64,000 nucleotides of DNA. It comes from Apus apus (taxonomy: Eukaryota > Chordata > Aves > Apodiformes > Apodidae). Positions 1-33,591 of this stretch are shown piece by piece; position 1 is the stretch's first letter, and each line of letters starts with the position of its first letter. A program made the position numbers and the translations under genes. The stretch covers positions 2,408,056 to 2,472,055 of the forward strand of contig NC_067304.1 of assembly GCF_020740795.1 (NCBI RefSeq), read 5' to 3'. The notes under the pieces are model-generated. The model was given only the letters and a program-made list of their open reading frames with translations. It did not search any database and had not been told where the DNA came from.

Positions 1-166
1 TGGAATGGACTGCCCAGGGAAGTGGTGGAGGCACCGTCCCTGGAGGTGCTCAAGGAAAGGCTGGAGGTGGCACTTAGGTCTGGAGATGTGGTGGTGTTGG
101 TCATAGGATGGACTTGATGATCTTAAAGGTCTTTTCCAGCCTCAATAATTTGGTGACTCCGTGAAA
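1..166 (+). mobile_element. CR1 LINE 3' fragment, cut by window edge
   Basis: The sequence reads as a CR1 3' end in sense orientation: the 'gctgcccaggga-gtggtggaggcacc-tccctggaggt' block, then 'gatgatcttaaaggtcttttccagcct' and a decayed terminal octamer. Its left part lies outside the window. It is diverged from the younger-looking copies further on. Confidence 0.85.
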
Positions 167-1721
167 TTATTTGTGCTTCTTTTCTGAAATCCTGCAGAAG
201 TTTCAATGTCCCAGCTTAGCACTTCTTATATATTTGCTGCTTGCTAGTGACTAAAATTCATCAGCCAGATTTCAGCAGGTTACATGGAGGCAGTTTCATC
301 ATTTTCAGATCTATTTAGAATGATGTGAAACTTCAAAGAAAACACTTTGCTGAAGTTGATATTATCTGCACTACCAGAACTTGTTGTCCATCCATTATTT
401 CTGGCTCAGTCCTTTTCTAATCCACCAGAACTAGATATTAGTGTTTTTTAAAAACACCTTTTCCCCCATGTTTTTGTAGTTCTTTACTAAAATAGTGAAG
501 AATGAAGGAATGTTATCACTTTGGTTTAAAAAGCCAGGAAAAAAAAATCAACTTCATTATATTTTCTGTAGATCAGCCATGGAGTTTGACACAGAAATAT
601 CAATAAAGAGGTGGGAGCAGAATTAACTGTACCAGCAATACTGATTGCAAGGCTTCATGCCCTTGTCTGGAGGATGATCCCATGGCACAACTTGCCCAGG
701 CTGAAGAGCTGCAGGTGAATAATTAATTAATAATTAAGCAGATGGGTGGCCAGCACTGTGTGAACACACCATCCAGGGCCCTAAATTCAAAATCTGGAGT
801 TAAATGGTGGCTGCTTTGTGTACAGATCCTGTGCCCTGGGTTAAATCCCTTCAAGTGTGAACTGCTCTAACTTTTGCTGCGGGGCACTGGGTGGTTGCTG
901 CATGTGCACAGCAAAGTGACTCCTCTGAATTCTGCTGCTCCTGGCTGCTAAATTTTAGCAATGGTAGAACAAATCATTGGGATATTGACATTCAACTACT
1001 TGTTATGTGTTCCTGTGAGTTCTTCTAATGCGTTTTTTTTCATCCCTTTTTCGTTTAAAGCTTGATTCCAAGCAGTTTCTAAAGGGAAACCACACACTTG
1101 CATGTGTAAAGTGCAACAGCAAAGGATTTTAGTGAACATGACTGAGTGGAGCTGCTTATTGTGGAGGAAACTGAGTCCTGGAACCCTCATACCTTTTGGA
1201 TGGGAAGTCAGGAAAAACTGAAAACTCAAATGCTGTTGAGTAATTCTCAAACCACACACGCTTCCCTACATTGTTTTGGATAGTGGCTTCATGCCAAGCT
1301 CCTCTCAACTCTGTTCAAAACACACTAATCCAAACCCCATGAACAGCATAGTCCTAATTTCCAGATCCTCTTGGCTCTCCTACACCAGGCCTGGATTTGA
1401 GATGAAGTGGCATTCCTGGCTGTTGGCACCACCTAAAGTCTCCATTGCAAACTTAAAGGAGAGGTTGATTATTTTTGCTGTTGTTGCTTGTTCTGCAAAG
1501 TTCTAAATCTTTCCTTCCTCCCCCTCCCTGACCGTGTGGAGTTGAGCACCAGGGGACAACTCAGATGTCAGTAGGTTAGTGCTCAAAGTAGGGACATTCC
1601 TGTTGCAAAACAAGTATCTCGCTGAGAGGAAGTCCAGGCAATCCTGATCTCTTTTCCCATACAGCTCCACAGGGACATGAACCTGCTCCCCTGTAAGTTC
1701 ACAAGGCTTCTGTGCTGTGAA
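167..1721. other. Unique non-coding DNA, no gene seen
   Basis: Mixed-composition sequence with no recognisable protein, RNA gene or repeat. The short open frames here have no recognisable similarity and no splice context. It lies upstream of SRPK1, where the neighbouring gene would be expected outside the window. Confidence 0.6.
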
Positions 1722-2283
1722 ACACAGAACCATGGGATGGTTTGAGTTGGAAGGGACCTTCAAGATCACCCAGTCCCAACCCCCAGCATGGGCAGGGACA
1801 CCTCCCACCAGCCCAGGCTGCTCCAAGCCCCATCCAACCTGCCCTTCAACACTGCCAGGGATGGGGCAGCCACAGCTTCCCTGGGCAACCTGGGCCAGGC
1901 TCTCACCACCCTCACACCGAAGAATTTCCTCCCAATGTCCAACCTCAATCTCCCTCTTCCACTTTTCATACATGCCCCTCATCCCATCCCTCCCTGCCCT
2001 TGTCCCAGGCCCCTCCCCAGCTTTCCTGGAGCCCCTTCAGGCACTGGAAGGTGCTCTCAGGTCTCCCTGGAGCCTTCTCTTCTCCAGGCTGAACACCCCA
2101 ACTCTCCCAGCCTGGCTCCAGAGCAGAGCTGCTCCAGCCCTCCCATCATCTCCGTGGCCTCCTCTGGACTTTCCCCAACAGCTCCGTGTCCTTCCTGTGC
2201 TGGGGGCTCCAGAACTGGACCCAGTTCTGCACGAGAGCCAAGTAAAGTGGGACAATCTCCCCTTGACCTGCTGGCCGCGCTGA
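1722..2283 (-). mobile_element. CR1 LINE 3' fragment, about 560 bp
   Basis: Read on the minus strand this is a CR1 3' end. On the plus strand it begins with the reverse complement of the terminal 'ggtcccttccaacccaaaccat' block and continues through the conserved 3' UTR-like core. It runs far enough 5' to include the 'ggactttccccaacagctccgtg' and 'gacctgctggcc' segments. It is the longest single copy here and ends almost exactly where the SRPK1 CpG island starts. Confidence 0.9.
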
Positions 2284-2498
2284 CAGGGGCAGCGCTGAAA
2301 GGCCCGTCCCGCAGTCGCGGCTCTGGCCGCAGCCCTGGGCGCTGCCCCGGCGGGGCCCGCGGCTGCTCCGCGGTGGTTCTTGCCCGTTACTGGGTCAATC
2401 AGCTGCGGAACCCGGTCCTGCCGGGCTGGCGGGGCCGGTCCCTGCCCGGGCTGGGGCAGCGCGGGGGGATCCTCGGGCGGCCGTCACGTGCGCAGTGC

Positions 2499-2506
2499 TG
2501 ACGTCA
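2499..2506. promoter_or_regulatory. Full CRE palindrome (copy 1)
   Basis: Perfect TGACGTCA, the consensus for CREB/ATF family binding, embedded in 'gctgacgtcaca'. Confidence 0.7.
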
Positions 2507-2575
2507 CACACCCCCCCCCGGCTTTCAGCAGTCCCCGCACGCGGGGGGGGGGGGCTCCCGTCCCACGCCTGGCGC

Positions 2576-2583
2576 TGACGTCA
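2576..2583. promoter_or_regulatory. Full CRE palindrome (copy 2)
   Basis: Perfect TGACGTCA inside a short direct repeat ('ggcgctgacgtcacag') shared with copy 3. Confidence 0.7.
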
Positions 2584-2595
2584 CAGGCCCGGCGC

Positions 2596-2603
2596 TGACG
2601 TCA
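2596..2603. promoter_or_regulatory. Full CRE palindrome (copy 3)
   Basis: Perfect TGACGTCA, exactly 20 bp (about two helical turns) after copy 2, so both sites face the same side of the DNA. Confidence 0.7.
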
Positions 2604-2788
2604 CAGCGGCGGGGGCGGTGCTTCCCTCAGACGCGCGGCGCTCGCGCTCAGGGGCGGGGCTGCCGGTGCGTTGGCTCCGCCCCCCTCCCCCTTCCCGCAG
2701 CCCCATGGCGGCGGCGCGCGCCGAGTCCCGCCCCGCCGAGGCCAGGAGGGGGCGGAACCGGGACCGGGGGGGCGGGGACTCCGCTCCC

Positions 2789-2826
2789 AGCTCCGCCTCC
2801 AGCTCCGCCTCCAGCTCCGCCTCCAG
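2789..2826. repeat. 12-bp tandem repeat, three units
   Basis: Three direct copies of AGCTCCGCCTCC lie in the SRPK1 CpG island. Each contains a CCGCC core that could bind Sp/KLF proteins. The open frames across it are low-complexity and not coding. Confidence 0.85.
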
Positions 2827-2874
2827 CGACTCCCTCCGCCCAGCCCCGCCCCCTTCGCCGCGCCGGCCGCGGGC

Positions 2875-2942
2875 GGCGCGGGGCGGGGCGGGGCGCGCGG
2901 CGCGGGGCGGGGCGGGGCGCGGCGCGGGGCGCAGGCGCGGGG
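2875..2942. repeat. GC-box-rich tandem repeat
   Basis: Repeated GGGGCGGGGCGGGGCGCG-like units just upstream of the SRPK1 start codon, giving several overlapping Sp1-type sites. Strongly G-rich on the plus strand, so G-quadruplex formation is possible. Confidence 0.75.
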
Positions 2943-2971
2943 CGGACCCGCCGCCACCGGCCCTGACGGTC

Positions 2972-27958
<24,987 letters not shown>

Positions 27959-29263
27959 AGCCTTCAACCCAAGGCCACAGCACGACCCTCTGGTTTACAG
28001 CTACATGCTGCCCCTTCCCAGACCCATTATTTTTCCCCCCACCCCCACCTTCTTCATTTCCAATGTGAAGTTCTTCCTTCAAGGCTTCCAAGATTTTAGA
28101 TAAATCTAACCTGTTCTGCTGAGTTTGCTTGTGTGACTTGATGGGGCCTCTCCTCAGCCAGTGGGTGTCATCTGTGTTCTTGCCTTGATTTGGGCTTCAC
28201 CAAAGACTGACTAGAAAATGAAGCTTATTTTCTGAGTCTCCTCACTGTTAATCACCGTGTGCTACAGATATCAGCTCAGCTGGGCTCAGATAATGCTCCC
28301 TTAGCTAAATTTCAGCTCTCTTTTCTTCATGAGGGGGGTGTGAAGATCCAAATGCCTCCTTATCTCACTGACTCAGGAGTCAGATTCCCACTGTTCTTCC
28401 AATGGGCTGAGAAGTAACGTGGCACCAAGGTGGTGTTAGTTCCTTGTAGAGCAAAGCCTTCCAGATCCTCCATCCTTTTCTAGGTGTCTACTGTATTCTT
28501 TGCTTTCCAGTCACATAACTTTAGTTCTAGCTGCTTAAATCCTTTCAGAAAAAGCTATTTAAAGCTAGGTTTTAGTCTCCTTGATTTCTTCCTCCAAAGT
28601 GCCCTTTCCCTTTTTCCTCCCTCTGCCCAGGTAGAATAGTTTCTGACCTCGGGGACGTTTTCTACTCCGATGCCTGTGACTTAAAAGGTGACAAAATAAG
28701 CAAAAGCTGGCACAGACTCAAGGCCCACCCTTCAGCACACAGATGGGTGCACCCTCAGGCTGCAGCCTTGTTGAAGGCAACTCTATGTCCTTCCTAGTGA
28801 GCTGTGTAAGGTGGGTTTTTAGCTTCTCATCCCTTACCAGCCCTTTTTTTTTTTGGCCTTGCCAGAGGCAGTTGCTGTATCCAGCAGAGATTTGCTTTCA
28901 TGGATGCAGCCCACCCTGCCTCTTCATTTTTTGACCACTTTTTTCCCAAGAAAAGGGTGGCAGCCTCTGTGTCACAGCCATGCTATGGCCCTTCACTTTC
29001 AGAATCAACACTTGAAGGCCCAGTGGAAAGCTTGTTTTTTTCTTCCCTTTACCTTGCTTCAGGTGCTGACTTTCAGAAGTAACTTCCCAGGATGGGGCTG
29101 CCTTTTCTTTTCTGGGCTATTAGCACAAGGAGAGCTAGAAAAGTGGGAGAGAACTGACTTTTCCACATAGATACTGGATTAGAAGCAGTTTCTAGAGTTA
29201 CCCCAAGTAAAAATGTTCTGTGAGGTTTCTATATAAATGTCTTGGAGGGAGTTGGATAGAAGG

Positions 29264-29269
29264 AATAAA
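29264..29269 (+). terminator. Proximal SRPK1 polyadenylation signal
   Basis: Canonical AATAAA followed by a GT/T-rich stretch ('gggttggttaatttt'), consistent with a usable downstream element. Confidence 0.5.
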
Positions 29270-30272
29270 TGGGTTGGTTAATTTTAATTAAAAATTAAAT
29301 CACTGTGGAGTTGGGTAGTTTTATGATGGCTTCTTCTAGACTTGCCTGGTACAGATTCAGTGTATCCTACTCTGCTCTACAGCAAGATTTTGGCAGCATT
29401 GAGACTTCAGAGGCACTTCCTTACCCTGGACCAAAACAGGCCTTTGGATTCATGGTGGCTCTCAGAGGATAGAACTTGCTGGAGGCCACAGAGATGCTAA
29501 TTATTTTGCTAAAGCTGCCAAGACCACAGTTGTGTGTCACTTCTGTATGTGTGTTTGGAAATCCTGGTCCATAAGGATCCTTCATTCAGAAACCTTGGTG
29601 TCATTTAATCCACTTGACTAAGAGTTTCTCCAGCCCAGTGCCTGGTTGGGCTGATGAATGCAAGTCATGCTGCATGTTGTGTAGGGGTAGATCAGGTTCT
29701 CTATGCATATAGTCTGAAATGAGAGGAAGGTAACATACCAAAAAGAGTTTAAAACTGCTGATTTGACTTTTTCCCTCCCCCTTTCACATGGAGTTTTCCA
29801 GTGACCTGTCACTTTCATATCTGTTCCAGGACATCAGGTAGGGTTCCAAAATACCTGCTGTCAACATACTGTGAAGATAACACCTGCAGGGCAAACATTT
29901 CTCTTGTCTTGAGAGCTCCCCTGGTCCTGTGCACTTGAGACTGGCTGATGAAAGAACTTAAGGGGTCTGTGCACTTCTGACAGCTCCTCCCCATCCTTCC
30001 CTCTGCCACCCTTGCCTGGAGGAGGTTTATTTTGCCCTGCCAGCCAAGGCTGGAGCAGCTTGTGAGTTGAAGGTCCCCAGAAGGAGCTGTCAGGATTCAG
30101 TCTTGTCCCGTCTGCTCGTTCACTTGGGGTTTGTTAAATTTCCACATTGCTGTAAAGTGCTCACACTAAAGGATTTGTACTTGCTGTGTCAGTCTGAAAC
30201 CTGAAGGAAAATACATTTTTATTCTTTCTACTTGGGGTGCTTTGTCTTTTTTTTCTCCTGTGAAAGCAACAC

Positions 30273-30278
30273 AATAAA
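30273..30278 (+). terminator. Distal SRPK1 polyadenylation signal
   Basis: Canonical AATAAA about 2.3 kb after the stop, with a 'tatgttccct..tctgttctttg' GT-rich region downstream. Confidence 0.6.
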
Positions 30279-30904
30279 CAGATTCTTTAATAACTGAGCC
30301 CTATTCCTCATATGTTCCCTCTTGAAGTCTGTTCTTTGAGCTAGTGACCCAGTGATTGAGTTTTCTTGGCTAGTGGGCACTTAAGTTTTGTTTTCCAGAA
30401 TGAGACAAAGGTAGATGGTGCAGGTGGAGATTTTATTGCTGGTTTTGTGATCATCTTTAAAAGGGAGAGAAGAGTAGTCAAGAGCAGGACAGCTCTGCTG
30501 GAGTTTTTCCTTTATAAAATGTTCTTCCTCCACAAATCTGACACCATCCCTGAATGTGTTTAAAAGTCCTAGTGGTGCCTGGGGATATGGAGGAGGGGTG
30601 AACATGGTAGAGTAGGGTTAAAGGTTGGGCTGGATGATCTTACCATCTTCTGGCAAACCTTGAAGGGAGGTGGAACTCACCACCAGTGAAGAGACTTTTG
30701 CCTCCAGTTCCTTTTTTCTTGGGAAGTTGAATTTTCCAAAATCAGCTTTTTTTTCCTTCCCCATAATTATTCTTTCTACCACTTCCTTTTGATGGGGCCT
30801 GTTTTCCCTGAGTAGAACTCAAGGCTTCAATTTCTTCTGCCTTTTCTCAGTTGATTTTCTTTTGCATATGAATCAAAAGTTTCTAATGACACATTTTGAT
30901 CTTT

Positions 30905-31318
30905 CATAGGATCATGGAACGGTTTGGGTTGGAAGGGACCTTAAAGAATATCAAGTCTCAACCCCCCTGCATGGCAGGGACACCTCCCACCAGCCCAGGC
31001 TGCTCCAAGCCCCATCCAACCTGCCCTTCAACACTGCCAGGGATGGGGCAGCCACAGCTTCCCTGGGCAACCTGGGCCAGGCTCTCACCACCCTCACACC
31101 AAAGAATTTCCTCCTCATGTCCAACCTCAACCTCCCTCTTCCAGTTTTCATCCATCCCCCTTATTCCATCCCTCCCTGCCCTTGTCCCAAGCCCCTCCCC
31201 AGCTTTCCTGGAGCCCCTTCAGGCCCTGGAAGGTGCTCTAAGGTCTCCCTGGAGCCTTCTCTTCTCCAGGCTGAACACCCCAACTCTATCAGCCTATCTT
31301 CTTTAGGAGCTTCTCTAC
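30905..31318 (-). mobile_element. CR1 LINE 3' fragment
   Basis: Antisense copy with its 3' terminus at the left ('atcatggaacggtttgggttggaa'), about 410 bp, extending to the 'ctggagccttctcttctccaggctgaacacc' block. Confidence 0.93.
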
Positions 31319-31439
31319 CATTATCTGCTGCTAAGCCTCATTTTCCTCTTAAGAGGAATGTAATCAGGTGTGTGTGATGCCAGAGCAGGTTCCTTCCTTC
31401 AACCCCTTCCTAATGGCTTCTTGTGATCACAAAATGATA

Positions 31440-31745
31440 AAGTTCTCAATTCTTAGAGAAGGAGGAGGGGTAGAACTGCCACCTTGGACTTCCAGAGGGC
31501 AAGCTTTAACTTGTTCAGTAGCCTGATTGTCACAATCCCTTGGGAATTGCTTCTGAAGGGCACAGGAGTCCAGGAAGGTTGGATGCTCTTCAGGAAGGTG
31601 CAGGAGCAGGTCATCCCTGTGAGCTGCAAGGGGAGCTGGTGGCACAGGAGACCAGCCTGGTTGAACAGGGAGCTTTGGGTGGCACTAGGGGAGAAAAAGA
31701 GAATCTGTGGCTTTGGAGGAAGGGGCAGGCCATTCCCAACAAGAT
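31440..31745 (+). mobile_element. CR1 LINE internal ORF2 fragment
   Basis: The plus-strand frame from 31484 encodes MDFQRASFNLFSSL, GVQEGW and RRPAWLNRELW. This matches the CR1 ORF2 region between endonuclease and reverse transcriptase as I know it from the family. It is an isolated piece, not adjacent in the element to the 3' UTR fragment 200 bp downstream, so it is either a separate insertion or an internally deleted copy. Confidence 0.8.
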
Positions 31746-31949
31746 GATTCCATCCCATATATGTCCTTTTCAGTATAAATTCAGGGATCACAGAGTCAAC
31801 TGTCTTCCCTTCTCTTCCCTCCATGACCAGCATCCAGGGATGACTCCCATCTATCCCTGTCCCTTGAACCCTAGACCCATGAGTTCCTCACCCTTGTATC
31901 TCTCCCCTCAGCTCCTGTCTGCTCTGCTGACAATCCAGGACCCTTTTGG

Positions 31950-32425
31950 GATTGCCCTGGCTCAGGGAGTACACTGGGAGCTGCTGGGGGTGGGAGGAGG
32001 TGATGGAGGAGAACAGGTCTTATGAGGAGAGGCTGAAGGAGCTGGGGCTGTTCAGCCTGGAGAAGAGGAGGCTGAGGGGAGACCTCATTGCTCTCTCCAA
32101 CTACCTGAAAGGAGGTTGTGGTGAGGTGGGTGTTGGTATCTCCTCCTCAGTGACCAGCGATGGGACAAGAGGAAAGGGTGTCAAGTTGCACCAGGGGAGG
32201 TTCAGATTGGATGTTGGGAACAATTTCATCACTGAAGAGTGGTGAGGCCTTGGAACAGGCTGCTCAGGGAGTTGGTGGAGGCACCATCCCTGGAGGTGTT
32301 AAATAAACAGGTTGATGTGGTGCTGCAAGAGATGGCTTAGTGGTCCCAGGGGTGTAGGGTTGACAGCTGGGACTTGAGGATCTTGAAGACCTTTTCCAAC
32401 CTAGATGATTCTATGATCTCTCTGC
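31950..32425 (+). mobile_element. CR1 LINE 3' fragment
   Basis: Sense-oriented, about 475 bp. Contains 'gaggagaggctgaaggagctgg', 'agcctggagaagaggaggctgagg', 'ttgcaccaggggaggttcag' and the terminal 'ccaacctagatgattctatgatc', a well-preserved CR1 3' octamer region. Confidence 0.93.
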
Positions 32426-33561
32426 TGTCTGCCCTAGCAAAGAGTCTTAAAACCTTCCCAAAGACTTTTTGTAGTAGGAGGCATGAAACAGGAAGGTGCT
32501 TGTTGGAACTGAAGTGAATTGGCTGCTCCAGGAACCAATGAATCACAACAAGGACAAATGGAAATGGTCAAACAGGCTCATTTGGGGTTCTGAGCAGGTT
32601 AAGAGCTGGGGGGGCTGATGTGCTGCTTTGTCCTCTGCAGAAACAGACTGTGCTGGAGCTGCTGCAGGTGGGAGTTGGATGTGATGAGAAATGATGGCTA
32701 AACTGGGTTCATTATGGGGTGCAGGGAGCTGATGCTGACTGGCACTGTCCCCTGCAGCTGGTGGGTGCTGTCACAGGCCTGCAGGTGGGTTCCTCCCCCC
32801 CCCCCCCCCCCACCTAGAAAAGTGCCCTTTTGCAAAGGTTGGGTTTGGTTCTTGCTGCCCTGAGTGGGAAGCTGATCCATGGCTCTGCTAGGAATTGGCT
32901 GTGTCATTTCTTCATGTACAAGGGCAACCTGGGACATGGCAGAGGACTTCCCCTGCCACAAGGAGACCAGCACAGGATCCAACCCCCTGTTTTTTAGGAT
33001 TATTCAGAAGGAATTTCCATAAAAGATGGTGTACAAACCCCAAGAAGCAGCAAAATCCCATCCCTCCCCTCATCCACAGCTTTGCTGATGGACTGGAAAA
33101 AAACCCAACCAACCCAACCTATGTCCAGTTGGAGCTCTTCCCATAAATCAACTCCATCAGAGCTGAGAGCCACTAGTGGCCCCATAGGTGAGAAGAACAG
33201 TTGTAGAAAATCCACAGATGGTGGTAAGTTTAAAGCTTCTGGAAAAGTCACTTTCAAGAAAAGTGCTGATGGAAGAAGAGTTCCAGGTGCCCCTGGAAAG
33301 AGAAAGAAAAGGTCAGTTGCTGCCAAATGGAGCATGACTTCAGATTTGAAGGTGTATTTTTAGTCACTCAGCAAGGATTGATGTTCTCCTGGTTTACAGG
33401 AGGCAAAGCAAAGACTCTTTCCCATTTAACCACAATTAAAACCAAATCTATAGCATCAAAATCTCCCTGGTTATCATCAGCCCTTTAGTAATCCTCAAAA
33501 TACACCAGCAGAATTCTGTCTGCTGGGAGGAAATGGTGAAAATGGTGTAGGCCTCTCTTAC

Positions 33562-33591
33562 CTGGTGGTCAGCTCTGTCAGTCACCCTCTT
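33562..33591 (-). CDS. LHFPL5: LHFPL5 exon 3 with stop codon
   Basis: Acceptor ttcatttcacAG, then 14 coding bases completing Glu217 and adding E-G-D and TGA (33578-33580). A strong donor (CAG|GTAAGAG) follows at 33561, 17 nt after the stop, implying a further noncoding 3' UTR exon that I cannot place. The exon was located by phase and resemblance to the acidic family C-terminus. Confidence 0.7.

Larger units (their letters stand above)
2284..2971 (+). promoter_or_regulatory. SRPK1: SRPK1 CpG-island promoter and 5' UTR
   Basis: Base composition switches abruptly at about 2284 to a CpG-rich island that continues to about 3500. There is no TATA box. Seen directly: an E-box CACGTG at 2485-2490, three TGACGTCA palindromes, and repeated GGGGCGGGGC Sp1-type boxes at about 2875-2942. 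The transcription start cannot be fixed from sequence; it probably lies between about 2650 and 2960, leaving a short 5' UTR before the ATG at 2972. The layout fits a broadly expressed housekeeping promoter. Confidence 0.75.
27959..30295 (+). other. SRPK1: SRPK1 3' UTR, about 2.3 kb
   Basis: Follows the stop codon and holds no other gene. Two canonical AATAAA signals are visible, at 29264-29269 (proximal) and 30273-30278 (distal), which would give 3' UTRs of roughly 1.3 and 2.3 kb. The distal end is placed about 15-20 nt after its signal and is an estimate. Confidence 0.7.
30296..33561. other. SRPK1-LHFPL5 intergenic, CR1-rich
   Basis: No gene seen between the SRPK1 polyadenylation site and the minus-strand 3' end of LHFPL5; the two genes converge here. 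It holds CR1 fragments at 30905, 31440 and 31950, a poly-C run of about 16 bases near 32797, and otherwise unique DNA. LHFPL5 3' UTR sequence probably occupies part of the right half. Confidence 0.7.

Noticed and set aside
1788-2501. Long plus-strand open frame (237 codons) upstream of SRPK1
   Set aside because: It lies across an antisense CR1 tail and the CpG island; the same CR1-derived peptide ([16 protein letters not shown]...) recurs at every antisense copy in the window.
33082-33363. Lysine/serine-rich 93-codon frame in the SRPK1-LHFPL5 interval
   Set aside because: No recognisable domain, no splice or promoter context, and it ends without a polyadenylation signal.
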